The position numbers were made by a program, and so were the translations under genes. This document shows, in pieces, positions 1 through 12,060 of a DNA stretch of 64,000 nt. The notes under the pieces were generated by a model that did not search any database, was not told the origin of the DNA, and saw nothing but the letters and a program-made list of their open reading frames with translations. Each line of letters opens with the position of its first letter. The first letter of the stretch is position 1. The DNA comes from Datura wrightii (taxonomy: Eukaryota; Streptophyta; Magnoliopsida; Solanales; Solanaceae), in the NCBI GenBank assembly GCA_035772735.1, contig JASDFA010000010.1:32117501-32181500 (forward strand), in the 5' to 3' direction.

Positions 1-284
1 ACCCAGTCCCAAACCTGAAGCGTCGCAATACACCGCATACCCATCTGTTCCCTCTGGCAATACTAGTACTGGGGCGGAGGTCAATTTGTCTTTCAATTCT
101 TGAAAACTCTGCTCGCAGGCCTCCGTCCACTGAAATTTCGCTGCTTTCTGTGTTAGCTTTGTCAGAGGTCTGCTATAGTGGAGAATCCTTCAACAAATCT
201 CCGATAATATCCTGCTAAACCCAAGAAACTGCGGACCTCGGTCGGAGTGGTAGGTCTGGGCCATATCTTGACCGCCTCTATTTT
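1..284 (-). pseudogene. Element A pol, RT end and start of RNase H (partial)
   Basis: On the minus strand this continues the RT frame after a TAG at 282-284. It reads through the conserved block after RT (a segment ending in SFLGLAGYYRRFVEGFS) into the tether and the first part of RNase H, with a CDASG-like motif near 21-35. A small frameshift lies near 175-185, since the frame changes between the FVEGFS block and the LTKLTQK-like block. The window edge cuts it. RNase H degrades the RNA strand of the RNA/DNA hybrid during reverse transcription. Confidence 0.75.
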
Positions 285-1384
285 CTATGTGTCTACCTGT
301 ATACCAGCATCTGACACGATATGCCCCAAAAAGGCAACTGAGTTCAGCCAGAACTCACACTTAGAGAACTTGGCGTACAACTGACGTTCTCTAAGGATCT
401 GGAGTACTGTTCGTAAATGGTTCTGGTGATCTGTCTCTGTACGAGAATATACCAGAATATCATCGATAAATACTATCACGAACAGATCCAAATACGGTCT
501 GAATATGCTGTTCATCAGGTCCATAAACACTGCGGGAGCATTCGTCAGCCCGAAAGACATAACTAGGAATTCAAAGTGACCATACCTGGTCCTGAAAGCA
601 GTCTTTGGAATGTCCCTCTCCCGAACACGGACTGGTGGTATCCGGACCTCAGATCTATCTTAGAGAAACATTTGGCCCCCTGCAACTGGTCAAACAAATC
701 ATCTATTCTCGGGAGCGGGTATTTGTTTTTAACCGTTACCTTATTCAGCTGCCGGTAGTCCACACACATACGGAGTGAGCCATCTTTCTTTCTTACAAAC
801 AGAACTGGTGCACCCCACGGGGAAGTACTAGGCCTGATAAAACCTTTGTCGAGCAAATCTTTTAACTGTTCTTTCAACTCTCTAAGCTCAGCTGGTGCCA
901 TGTGATACGGGGGAATGGATATAGGTTGAGTCCCTGGCAACAAGTCAATCGCAAAATCTATCTCCCTTTCGGGAGGGATACCAGGCAACTCATCCGGAAA
1001 TACGTCAGGGAATTCATTGACCACTGAAACAGACTGAAGAGTCGGAGGTTCCACCCGAACGTCCTGGACTCTAACTAGGTGGTAAATACATCCCTTTGCT
1101 ATTAATTTTCTTGCCTTAAGGTAGGAAATAAACCTACCTTTCGACGTAGGTGTACTCCCTTTCCACTCTCGCACTGCTTCCCCCGGAAAGTGAAATCGGA
1201 CCGTGTTGGTCCAGCATTCTAAGTTGGCATAGCATGGCACTAACCAGTCCATACCCATAATGGCATCGAAGTCGACCATCTCAAGTTCTATTAAGTCTAC
1301 TGTGGTCTGGCGATCAGCAACCTCTACCGTACACCCTCGGTAAACTCTTTTAGCTGTAATCAAGTCACCGACCAGTGTAAGCAC
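285..1384 (-). pseudogene. Element A pol: protease C-terminal part and reverse transcriptase
   Basis: The frame continues directly from gag-protease across a TAA at 1385-1387. It begins with the protease C-terminal segment (VYRGCTVEV, then FDAIMGMDWL), passes a linker ending in PISIPPYHMAPAEL, and enters RT with SPWGAPVLFVRKKDG and CVDYRQLNKVT. A one-base loss near 633, just after the SGYHQ motif, shifts the frame; RT resumes at 560 with MSFGLTNAPAVFMDLMN and the catalytic FIDD box (VFIDDILVYS). The RT catalytic aspartates are therefore still present but in two frames. RT copies the element RNA into cDNA in virus-like particles. Only two clear lesions affect this segment, which suggests a recent insertion. 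Confidence 0.88.
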
Positions 1385-2905
1385 TTAAAAGGGTTGCTGA
1401 AGCAATTCTGGTTCGATACCCAACTTCCGGGCCACAAATGGTGTAATATATGACAAGGTAGACCCTGGATCAATCAATACATAAACAGGATATGAGCAGA
1501 TAATCAATATACCTGTGACCACGTCGGGAGATGCCTCTGAATCCTGCCTCCCTGGTAATGCATAGGTACGGCTGGGGCCTGCACCTGAGCCAGAGGCTCC
1601 TGGTCTACCTCGGCCCCTATTTCCTGAACCTGAGGGTATGCGCCCTGCTGAGGCTGCTGGAACTCGTGGCCCTGCTGACGCTCTATCCAGATCATCCTGA
1701 CTACCCTGTCCCCTGGATGGACAATCCCTCATTAAATGCCCTTCCTTTCCGCAGTAATAACACCCTGGGAAGCCTTGCCTGTAGTCTCCAGAATGTAGTC
1801 GGTGGCATATAGGACAAGGGGTGGATGCAAATCTACTATGTTCTACCCTCCGCTGCTGAGGTGAGGCTAATGTCCGTGAACTGCTACCCGACTCCGACTG
1901 ACTCCGGCGAATAAACCTACCCCTATGCTGCTGTACCGGTGGTAAAGATCTGGGTGGCCTATCTGAAAACCGTGGTCTCGGCCCCCTAGGAATTTCCCTC
2001 TGAATCTCAGCGGGTCTGCTCCTACGGCGCTGCTCTGAAGTCGCCTGTCTATCACCCCGTTGTCGCTGCCTCAGGCCCTCAATTGTCTGTGCGAAGGCCT
2101 GTACCCTAGCTATGTCCATGTCCTTTCTCAAAGTAGTTGTCATGCACGTCTCTATGTACTCTGGATTCAGGCCCATAATAAAGCGGTGGACTCTGGACGA
2201 CATGGTGTCCACAAATGCTGGAGCATAGCGGGCTAAGGAGTCGAATTGTAAGGAATATTCACGGACGCTCCTAGCCCCCTGCTCTAAATGTAAGAACTGG
2301 TCCATCCGGGCCTGTCTGACCTCCCAGGGTAAATAATGGTCCAGGAAGGCCTCTGAAAAGCTAGACCAAGTAGGAGGGGCTGCATCTCTTCCCCGAGACC
2401 TCTCCCAACTTTCGTACCACAAAACAGCAATATCCCTTAACCGGAACACTGCTAACTCAACTGATTCTGCTGGCGTTACGTGCATGACTCTAAAGATCCT
2501 CTGCATCTGGTCCAAAAAGTCCTGAGGGTCCTCCGCTAAATCCGATCCAGTAAACTGAGGGGGTCCCAACGCCAAGAATTCTCTAACCCTGGAACTACCT
2601 GGCCCACCTAGGGATTCTGCTGCTGTAGATGGTGTTGGCTGACGCTGAGCAACTAGCATCTGAGTCAACATAACCACCGCACTATGTAGCTCCTGATCAG
2701 ATGAAGTGGGTGTAGGAGTTGTGGGAGGCGGTGCTGCCTCAAATGCTGTCTGGCGAGGCGGAGACTGCTGGGATGGCCGAGATGACACCTCTGTATTGCT
2801 CTCAGATCAGGCGGAATCTGTCTGTAACTGAGGCATCCTACTGGTGCCTTCGCCCGCTGCTGTATCCAATCTCCTACCTGTAGCTGGGTGCCACTGGTCT
2901 GCCAT
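1385..2905 (-). pseudogene. Element A gag with N-terminal part of protease
   Basis: The likely start is the ATG at 2903-2905, 7 nt after a candidate splice acceptor. One in-frame TGA about 34 codons in separates the start from an open stretch of 467 codons. The gag core reads WYESWERSRGRD, then FLDHYLPWEVRQARMDQF, then the SVREYSLQFDSLARYAP block. An intact CCHC zinc knuckle (CYYCGKEGHLMRDC, CX2CX4HX4C) lies near 1720-1770. The frame then enters the aspartic protease, with the active site DPGST (near 1459-1473), and ends at a TAA (1385-1387). The next frame continues without shift, so gag and pol form one polyprotein. Gag packages the RNA; the protease processes the polyprotein. Confidence 0.9.
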
Positions 2906-2910
2906 AATAT

Positions 2911-2919
2911 CTCTGTAAG
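2911..2919 (-). promoter_or_regulatory. Candidate 3' splice site before gag of element A
   Basis: On the minus strand the sequence CTTTGCTTACAG ends at 2913, followed 7 nt later by the gag ATG (2905). It pairs with the donor at 4856 in the LTR to define a possible 1944-nt intron. The same layout recurs in B, C and D. Confidence 0.45.
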
Positions 2920-3104
2920 CAAAGAGGGTGGTGAGTTTCAAAAGTAACCTCTATACTGTACCGCTCTATAGCACGACTGAATAAGAAAGAAGAGTGACAA
3001 TCCTAACATGCCTCGCAGCCTCCTGCCTATAGTATGTGGTGCACAACACATCCATAGACAAGACACTACTTAGCACGGCTTGCAGACTCCCTGGGACACG
3101 AATT

Positions 3105-3116
3105 GTTCTGATACCA
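3105..3116 (-). other. Primer binding site of element A (Met-tRNA type)
   Basis: On the minus strand this reads TGGTATCAGAAC, 4 nt inside the LTR edge at 3121. It matches the 3' end of plant initiator Met-tRNA (TGGTATCAGAGC) except near its end. It fixes the orientation of A and marks the flanking LTR as the 5' one. Confidence 0.85.
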
Positions 3117-3120
3117 AGTT

Positions 3121-5440
3121 TGTCACACCCCACCTTGGGGGGTATGACAGATACCTGGTGCCTGCTAGACTCTAGACTGCTAAATGGGCCAGCCTGAGCA
3201 CATCTGGTAGTTTGGCTGGCTTTGGCTCTATTTCAAGAAACAAACCGGCTATATAACGGTTGTAAACACAGCCTCCGGCCCACTGTCCTGTAGCCATCTG
3301 TACTTGTAATAACAGCTAACCAGAAACATGTTGATATAAGGGAGCCTATGCGGGCCGACAAGGCCACCATGCTGTCTAGTTATCTGTAACTCAACACAAG
3401 CCTACTGTAAGACTACGTGACCGGCAAGGTCACCACTACTGTCAAACTAAGGCCCCACACGGCCAACATAAACTAAAATACTAAATAGCTACAGCAGACT
3501 GCACGGCCCCACACGACCAGCTCAAGTAACCACAGGGAATATATATAGACTGCAAGCCTCTACGGATACCGTAAGAATTTAATAGAAATGATCGGGACAG
3601 GGCCCCGACCTACCCATGCTGCACAACAAAAGAAAAGGAGCTACACCTCTGGGAATCAGACTCCAGATGACAGGAGCTGATGACTCACTGGCTGGCTGGA
3701 ATCACGAGGGATCGGCTCCTCGTCCGTGAGTACCTGCAGGCAAGCAATGCAGCGCCCCGCTGGGCGTCAGTACCACAGGTACTGAGCATGTAAAGCAAAC
3801 TGAAATATGCAACTGAAATGATTAGCAACATTAACATGACGTATAAGCAAGAAGAAGCTGAGTCTATCTAGCTGAGGATAACTGGGGAGAGTTTGTTCAT
3901 TCTGTAACTAACTGAGCGTACCTGATAACGTGTCGTTCTACTGTATATCAGTATCTAATAACACATATCAATATACATAATAGTACACATAATACCTGAC
4001 CGACCCCCATAAGCCGGAAGGTGCCAACCAAGCAAGCAATCTATTTACCCCTACCCGGGTCTAAACCAACCAAAAAAAAGTCACTCCACTCATCTGATAA
4101 CTGTGAGCTCCTCCTACCGTCCCCCTTGGGTACGTAGCTCAGGCCTTGGCCTCTGATAATAAACTGTGTCTGAGTCCGAAGACTTCTGCCTCTGGGCACA
4201 GGTGTGCACACAGAGTGGTCTGCCCCTATAAACAGGGTGTGCTAGTTTTGCGCAGAGTAAACTGAACTACCCCTGCAAGCAGGGTGGTCTGGACCGTATT
4301 ATCATGGTGGTCGGCCATCATCATCCTTTAGTCGGACGGCATCGCCCAGCTGGTGGCGGCATCTGAATCTGGTATCGACACAGCTATAACCCAGGGGCGG
4401 TGGGGATGCTAAAGGGTGCCCACATGCCACAACAAGTCTCAACATACAAACACATACACATCAAGCATGCTCAAATGAAAAATACTAATCATATTCTCTT
4501 CTTTTGTTTCGAGGCTAATCTGTATTAAATAACTGATGCTATATGCTGTCTTACACTGTTTCTGGCTGCTGGACTTACTGCTACCTGGCCTTTATCTGTC
4601 TATCTAATTATATCTGAATATAACTCAATGATATAAAATGTACCATCTACTACTGGATACAATCTCAACAGATGAAATACGTATTGCCTAAATATCTATT
4701 ATTTTGATTATCGCATGATACGTAATAATATACTAGCATGCTTGCTGGAATCTGTACTAAAATCGTTCCTGTACGCTGGGTATCTGCTAATAGCATTTAT
4801 TCTATTTATTTTCTACCCTGTACTTCCTGGCTTGCCGAAAGAATAACTTTACATACCTGGTTTCTGAGTACCCGACTGACCGATGTGATTTCCGTCGGTA
4901 CTTCTGCTGTTTCTCCCAACTACATTCATTTACACGTCAATTAGAACTAAATACATTAATATTCGGGAGAAATTATCACTTTTGATATATATATTTATCC
5001 CAACTTTAACCTTTCGGAAAATGGTCGAAAACTCGTTATTTCTCGATAGTTCAGAAGGGATAAATGCTCACTGCAACTCTACGAACACATTGGTACTAAT
5101 TTAAAGCAATTCTATTTACTTTACCTCGGTAGCACGACATTTCGCCAGCCAAATTTCACGAAACCAACTCCGTAGGATTGCTCTCTACAGCTTTATACAC
5201 CTGTACCTAAGCCGGAACGGAGTTTAGACCGTGTTTTGTCGCGTAATTGAAAGGAAATATATATATATTGTCGTGGGTTTGCCTAACAATGGCTACCCTC
5301 TGTTTTCTTTGGTTTTTATGGCTGAAAACAGCAAGGGCCGACCTTGCTATTTAATTTAATTTTTTTTTTTGTGCTTTCTAAATCCCTTAACCAAAATGCC
5401 CTTAGGATATTTATTCATTTAAAATTTACGGGGTATAACA
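3121..5440 (-). repeat. Element A 5' LTR
   Basis: The LTR is 2320 bp, bounded by TG...CA on the plus strand (tgtcacaccc at 3121 and ggggtataaca ending at 5440). On the minus strand it therefore starts TGTTATACCCCG and ends TGACA, as usual for this group. It holds no gene; the open frame at 4738-4944 is on the opposite strand and has no gag or pol similarity. The R/U5 part (3340-3520) contains repeated inverted motifs such as gtgacc-ggcaa-ggtcac. A donor-like AGGTATGTAA lies at 4849-4858 (minus). The same family is seen at 62010-64000. Confidence 0.88.
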
Positions 5441-7180
5441 GATCCGTTAAGTGTAGTGGTGATTCATTAAATAGGTCACTATGATGAACTTCGGGATGAG
5501 AATCAGAGGATGAGCAGATGCCTTCCAAATGTAACGAATGGACAACGTGTCATTAACTGTAGGGATGACTTGTCAGTGCTGGGTCTAATTTCCAGACAGG
5601 ATCTCTAGGGTATTATCATAACATCCTATACTTTTAACTCCTAAACTAAGTCATTTTGGGGTTCTTAAAAGGTGTATTAGAGGGGTTTTATTAGCCTTAA
5701 CCCTCATTCTAATCCCAACACCTGAAGTTGAAGATCAAATCCTCTCAAGTTCTCAAGCAACCAAGGTTCTCCTTATTAAATTATCTTAGGTCTTAAACCC
5801 TAGCAAGATTTCTTCAAACCCTAGGTATGTAGGGTCATGATTGGGGGGTTTCTTCCACCCTCATGCCCAACCCAATCTCAATACATGATTTCAATTTCCT
5901 CAAGTCTCCAATTATGATTTTTATGATCTAGGGTTAGACCCAATTTGATGAAAAACTCTATGATTTCTTAAGTATTTGATTCTCCTATGGTCTAAACTAT
6001 GTTTTATGATTATAATTGTATTTTTTCTACCATAGAATCTCATGAATCTCTATTTTCAAGTCATGATTTACACAATTATGCATGATTTTCATGAATCTCA
6101 AGCCTATGTATCGTGGTCGATCTTTAGCACTATTTTCATAGCTAGTTCACGTATGTCAAGCAGTTTATGAATTTCAAGATTTAAACTAGACAATGCAAAA
6201 CTAAGTATGATTCATGATTATATATGAGCACTATGTATATTTTGGGAGTAGTATTTAACACTAGGGGATAAGGGTTCGAGACAACCCAAGTCCCATGACT
6301 ACATGCCACCATAGGATGAGGGGTCCTCGCCATTTGAGAGTGTTTCCCTTGTCCCTAGCCAAAGGAGTCCTTTCTAGTTGAGAGTGTTTTCCTTTGCTAT
6401 TAGGATCATGAGTGATATCACACATTCATGGTTCATACCCTTGTCTAGGTAGGGACACACCTTCCAACTAGGGCTACAAGCTGGCTCTATGTATATTTAC
6501 TTGGAGTATGTCGGTTATAAGAATATCCCACTATTCTATGATTTTCTACACATGTTCATGTTTATGGCTCACGATATTATGACTTATGATATTTTGGCTC
6601 AATGTACACTTTATGAAATTTTACTTATTATTTCAGTCATGTCCAGCTTTTTGATTTAGTTTTTTAGAACCTTGAGCCATTATACACAATTTACAATCAA
6701 CATCTCATGCTTTGCACTATCTCATACTCATGATTTCAGTTGACTCTTTTACTATTAGGATTTACTTATCCTACATACTTAGAACATTCAATGTACTGAT
6801 CACATCCTTTTATGCTATATCATCTCACGATATAGGTTCGGGTGATTAGTCTCGTCCCCGATGTTAGATTCGTTCCTGTTTTGGTTTAGCTAGCCTCAGC
6901 TTTAGGTAAGTCCTCATCTTTTGAGGTCATCAGTTTAGTCTTTTGTTTTATTTTCATGTATTTTAGTTTTTGTACTTAGTCAAGTTAGTTAGGGGCTTGT
7001 CCCAATAGCTCATCTCATGACAAGAGGCTTTTCAGATTTGATATATAGATATTCAGTTGTTTGACTTATCATCTTAGTTTAGACGCTTTATGATATCTTA
7101 GACTTTAACTTATGCTTTATATTATGTTGATTTCTACTTAATTTCTGCTCTAAGTTATGTCATACATGTGCCATGGGTTA
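5441..7180 (+). repeat. LTR remnant G, truncated at both ends
   Basis: This 1.7-kb stretch has no coding capacity but is laid out like the plus-strand LTRs of C, D and E. It has a candidate TATA (ctatactttta, 5636-5646), a donor-like AG|GTATGTAGGG at 5823, a block near 6255-6310 (contains aacccaagtcccatgac and tgccaccatagg), and a U5-like block near 6905-7030 (gtcctcatcttttgagg, then agttaggggcttgtccca). Its left end is cut by element A at 5440. Its right end is interrupted at 7180 by element B, at a place where the LTR of C continues with about 75 more bases. The body of its element is not in the window. Confidence 0.7.
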
Positions 7181-9649
7181 TGTCATGACCCGAGTCTATA
7201 CCCTGGACGAGACACTCTACTTAGGGTCACAAGTAACCCCAAGACAACCCATGGTCTATCCTAACGCTGGTAATCTGAGTAATCATAGCGGAAGTTTAAA
7301 TAATAAAACCATTTAAGGAAAACTAAATAATAAAATTTTACACATCTGAAAGCAAAACTGAAAGTCTAAGTCTATGTCTGAAAGCCATGTACATATGATG
7401 AGTTGCTAGGATAAGCCCCTAGCTAACTCTAAAGTCTAATTGAATGAAAGTGACTGAAAAAGTAAATATCATCCTCAAAAGATAAGGACTCACCACTGGT
7501 ATTGCTGATATCACGTGAAGAACATCTACTAACGGTGCTGAGGTTGGGAACCTGCTCCCGTATCATAATACGATATAGCATAGAAGGTATGCATCAGTAC
7601 ATTGAATGTACAGAGTAAGTGGGAGAAAAATATAACATAAAGAGCAAGTAACTGAACTGTAATGACATGTAATGACCAACCGAAATATTGAAAACTGAAT
7701 AACTATAATATACTGAGATGGTCAATAATGACCCTGACTGGTGGTCATAAGCATGCCCTAAATCTGAGATAACTGTACTGAACTAAACTGAGTATAATAA
7801 AATTGTTCTAAGCTGAGTTAAACTAAAACTGTCCTGACTAGTGGGAGAAGCTATAACTGCCATATAACCACGTGAGCGAGATGTGGAGTCTGATGTATAC
7901 ACCTCATAGATAGGACCCAATATACCTTGCCAGGGTATAAAAACATGAATTGGGTGATCACATTTCTAGGACCATATGGCTAATAAAATAATCTACAGCG
8001 GCAACATAGTTCTGGGAACCTGGGTGCGCTGGAACCCTGGTCCCCTCAGTGCTAAGTCCTACTCCTACTGGATAGTCCTAAACTGACTACTAAGCTGATA
8101 GCTCGAAACTTGGATCCAAGACTAAGTTAGGAATACCTATCTGGAAGTATCCTGAGAGTCTTATCAGACCAGATTTTGTAACTGGTGTTCTAAGACAGGC
8201 CAAAGCTGCTTATTTGGAAGCGTCGTAACCGTCTAAAGAACAAACTGAAATTTGATAATTGATATCTAAGTCTAACAACTAATAATTGGGAGGCACCACT
8301 GATACCTCGAGAAAATACTGTAGTCAAACTGATCAGCTGACATTTCTAAAATGATACTAAACATGCTAACATTCTATTTGAATCTAGACTAGCATGCAAT
8401 TGACTGAGACTTCAACAAATTTTAACAATATGGAACTCCCAAAACTGATAGAATCAAGCAACAGGAATAACTAGTCCAATATGCAAAATTCTAATTCGTT
8501 GAAGTTAGAAGCTTGGGCTAAATCATTTACAAGAAGCTAGTTTCCAAAAAATTTCTAGGAATTGGGAAAATATAGTAGATAATATCATGGATAATATTCC
8601 ACTTTAGATTTATAGAATTCTATCTAAAAACCTTCTACATTTCGAAACCATAGGGTTATAAGTGATAGAAATTTTAGAAAGGGTTTTGGGGACACAAGGG
8701 AAGAACAATTCCCTTATTGAATTCCCACATAACTGGTGAAGAAATTTTGAAGGAAATCCCTTGAGAATCTGAGAAGAAACTGACTTCCTAGCTCCTGCTC
8801 TAAGTGTTTCTAAGAGAAATTTTACTAACTGATTTTATGAGAGGATGAGAGAGGTGAAGTAATCGTTGATTATCCCTCTAATTCCCTTAAAATAAACCAA
8901 AACTACGTAGTTTAGGAATTAAAAGGTGAGAAATTACAAAAATATCCTTGGGAAAAATCTAGAAAACTATCGACATGGACCAAAGGGTCACTCAATGAGT
9001 CATTAGTTTAGACCACGACTCATTGGGACTAGTCGATGGTCCTGAGGCCTAGGTTTTGGGATCACTGGAACTGGAAACGAGAGGGACCATGACTCATTGG
9101 ATGAACCAATGGGTCGTTAGTTCCTTTCGTGGCCACTGGAAGAAAAACTTGGGAAGCCCGACAACGGGAAACACAATGACTCATTGATAGACCCAATAGG
9201 TCGTTGTGTCAAGTCGTTACCTCCACTGAAAAGGTTCCTAAAATCCCTGAACTTGGCACCACGGGTGGTCACACCTACTCATTATGAGATGCAATGGGTC
9301 GTTGCCACTCATTGTTACGAAGGAGGGTTCTGGGAATCTCAACTAATAACTCACACCACGAGTCGTACCACACGATGACTCGTTGGTTGAGTCGTGGGGT
9401 CCTGGAAGAGGAAATTCGGAGTTGGGGACCAATGAGTGATAGGAAGACTTGTTATATCTCACAACGGGTCATTCCATGCCCCGCTAGTTCCCGAAGGACC
9501 AAGGCAGGGCTGGCCACGACTGAGGCAATGGGTTATTGGAGGTGACCACTACTCTTGTCTCGGTTGTTCTGAGGCATTTTCTTCTGGTTTCTTCTGGAAT
9601 TTTCTTGCAAGGTCTGAGTTTGGTCTAGGAACGTTTTGGGTGTGTTACA
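7181..9649 (-). repeat. Element B 3' LTR
   Basis: The LTR is 2469 bp, from tgtcatgaccc at 7181 to tgtgttaca at 9649 (minus strand: TGTAACAC...TGACA). It pairs with 14738-16713: for example, the blocks at 7190-7320 and 14748-14880 align nearly base for base. The U3 part (8980-9540) is rich in short motifs of the form cgactcattgg and aatgggtcgtt. Frames at 9184-9684 lie in this repeat-rich U3 and are not genes. The splice-donor site is changed here (CAG|TTATGTGG at about 8727-8735). Confidence 0.9.
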
Positions 9650-9666
9650 GTATCTCCCCCTTGGGA
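9650..9666 (-). other. Polypurine tract of element B
   Basis: On the minus strand the sequence is TCCCAAGGGGGAGATAC, directly before the 3' LTR. It primes plus-strand DNA synthesis. The conserved context ATTCAAGGACGAATGA just before it is shared with E (GAGGATGAATGA). Confidence 0.85.
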
Positions 9667-9873
9667 TCATTCGTCCTTGAATAAAGGATAAAATTACTGT
9701 AAAATTGGGAAAAGAGCTGCAATTCCTAGACTGGGCTATGAACTAATTTCTGAAGGAATAATTGACTCCGAACTGACTTAACCATGCTAGCAGACCTGAT
9801 GCAACTAGAATGCACATTGAAAACCTGAATAAAGCTGATGAGTACGGAACTGAACAAAGTATTGAGGAGGAAT

Positions 9874-11300
9874 TTAGTAGCTGATGTTGGAAGGAAATAA
9901 ATGAGGGTATTTGGACATCATGTCTGCTTCTGCCTCCCATGTGGATCCCTCAACTAGCTGATTCCTCCACAAGACATTCACCGAAGTGACTTTTTTATTT
10001 CTGAGCTTACAAACCTGAGGGTTAAGGATTTGAACTAGGACCTCTTCATAAGAGAGACTATCTTTCACTCCCACACTGTCTAGTGGTATAACTAAAGTTG
10101 GATCACCGATGTACTTCTTCAATAGTGATACATGGAAGACTGGGTGCATAGATGCTAACTCCAAAAGTAATTCTAACTCATATGCCACACTGCCAATTCA
10201 CTTCAGAATTTTGTAGGGTCCCACATTTCTTGGACTGAGTTTCCTTTTCTTCCCAAATCTCATCACCTCCTTCATGGGTGAAATTTTTAGATAAACCCAA
10301 TCATCTACTGAAAATTCTAAACTCTCATCTCCTCACATCAGCATAGGATTTATGTCGGCTTTGAGCTATTTTCAACCTCTCCCTGATAAGTTGCACCATC
10401 TACACGGCTTCATGTACTGAATCTAGCCCTATCTGAGTAGCTTCACCAACCTAAAACCACCCTATAGGAGACATACACCTCCTACAATATAATGCCCCAA
10501 ACGAGGTCATCTGGATACTAGAGTGGTAGCTGTTGTTATATGCAAATTCGATGAGAGGTAGGTGGTCATCCCAACTGCCATTGAAATCGATCACACATGC
10601 TCTCAGCGTAACTTCCAAGGTCTAGATAGTCCACTTAACTTGTCCATCTATCTGCGGGTGAAAAGTTGTGCTGAGCTTGACTTGGGTACCGAGTCCTTTC
10701 TAAAATGACTTCCAGAAATGCGAGGTAAACTGGGTACCTCTATCTGAAATAATGGACAAGGGAACCCCATGCAATCTCACCAACTCCTAGATATATACCC
10801 TAGCATAATCCTCAACAGAGTCTGTGTTTTTAACTGGGAGGAAATGTGCTGACTTGGTCATCCGGTCTACTATCACCCAAATGGAGTCATGTTGCCGACG
10901 AGTATGAAGTAGACCTGTAATAAAGTCCATATTTACTTCTTCCCACTTCCATGTGGGTATGCTGATATCCTGAGTCATGCCTCTCGGTCTCTGATGTTCC
11001 ACCTTAACCTGCTGGCAGTTCGGGCACTTAGCCACAAATTCTGCTATGTCTCTTTTCATGCCATTCCAATAGTAAATATCTCGTAGATCATGGTACATCT
11101 TAGTGCCACCTGGGTGTATAAAATATCTCAAACTGTGTGCTTCAACCAGTATCTTCTGTCTCAAGTCACCTATATCTGGTAAACATAGTCTACCCTGGTA
11201 ACAGAGTACACCATCTCCCTCATTAGAGAAAGCCTCCACTTCTTTTCTGAGAACTGCTTCCTTTAGCTTGAGCAGTATGGGATCTTCATCCTGCCCTGAC
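9874..11300 (-). pseudogene. Element B integrase and chromodomain-like C-terminus
   Basis: The stretch 10787-11239 (150 codons) holds the integrase zinc-binding HHCC region (HPGGTKMYHDL ... CPNCQQVK) and the first catalytic aspartate in VNMDFITGL, followed by WVIVDRMTKSAHFLPV. Between 10190 and 10790 the frame is broken, but pieces of the integrase core (AFHPQ/DGQ-type region) and of the GPF/Y-like module can be followed. At 9874-10188 lies ELASMHPVFHVSLLKKYIGD, then SYEEVLVQIL and LRNKKVTSVNVLWRN, ending EADMMSKYPHLF, a decayed chromodomain. In the family, integrase inserts the cDNA and the chromodomain steers it to chromatin. Confidence 0.85.
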
Positions 11301-11428
11301 TTAACTTCAATGACTAACGAGGAATCTAATCAACTTTGCACTACTACTCTGCCTCAGCTGAATAAACTAACTGCACTCCCAACCGAGCAAACCTGTGAAT
11401 ATCCTTTTCCAGTTCTTTTCTGCTCTCT

Positions 11429-12060
11429 TCAACATGAGTCACTCCTCATAGATATCCTGAGTAGGTCATCGGCAACCATATTGGCTTTGCTCGGGTGGTA
11501 CAACACACTCATGTCATAATCATTCAATAGATCCAACCACCTTCTCTGATGAAGATCTAAATCTTTCTGACTGAACAAATATTGAAGGCTCTTGTGATTG
11601 GTGAAAACATCCACGTGAGCCCCGTAAAGATAATGCCTTCGTATTTTCAACGCAAACACCACTCATGCCCAATCAAGGTCATGAGTTCGATAGTTCTTTT
11701 CATGAACCTTGACCTGTCTGGAGGCGTAAGCTATAACCTTACCCCGCTGCATCAGAACACAATCGAGTCCAACTCTAGAAGCATCACAATACACTACGAC
11801 CCCATCTATTCCCTCAGGTAAGGTTAACATTGGAGCAGTAGTAAGTCGAGTCTTCAACTCCTAGAAACTCTTCTCACACACATCTGACCACTTAAATTTC
11901 ACCTTTTTCTAAGTCAACCTAGTCAGAGGAGATGCAATAGAGGAAAAATCTTCCATAAAATGTCGGTAATAATTGGCTAGACCGAAGAATCTTCTGATTT
12001 CGGTTAGGGAAGTAGGTCTTGGCCAGTCTTTCACCGCTACTATCTTTTAAGGATCTACCT
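11429..12060 (-). pseudogene. Element B RNase H region
   Basis: Two adjoining frames (11663-11857 and 11429-11662) give the RNase H-like domain. The sequence includes LTTAPMLTLPEG, YCDASRVGLDCVLMQRGKVI, then YASRQVKVHEKNYRTHDL, and after a shift HYLYGAHVDVFTNHKSLQYLF. The last block should contain the catalytic TDHKSL; here it is TNHKSL, so one acidic active-site residue is replaced by Asn. The upstream part to 12060 holds the SFLGLANYY-like connection in a broken frame. Confidence 0.82.

Larger units (their letters stand above)
1..5440 (-). mobile_element. Element A: Ty3/gypsy LTR retrotransposon (left end outside window)
   Basis: Reading on the minus strand from 5440 down, there is a 5' LTR, a primer binding site, gag, protease and reverse transcriptase, then the element leaves the window within the RNase H part of pol. 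The 3' LTR is not in the window. It is the least damaged retrotransposon here: gag and pol are in long frames with only a few stops and single-base losses. Gag and protease resemble those of element F, and its LTR is the same family as the LTR at 62010-64000. Placement among chromoviruses is inferred from LTR length and from the relatives in this window, because A's own integrase and chromodomain are outside. Confidence 0.9.
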
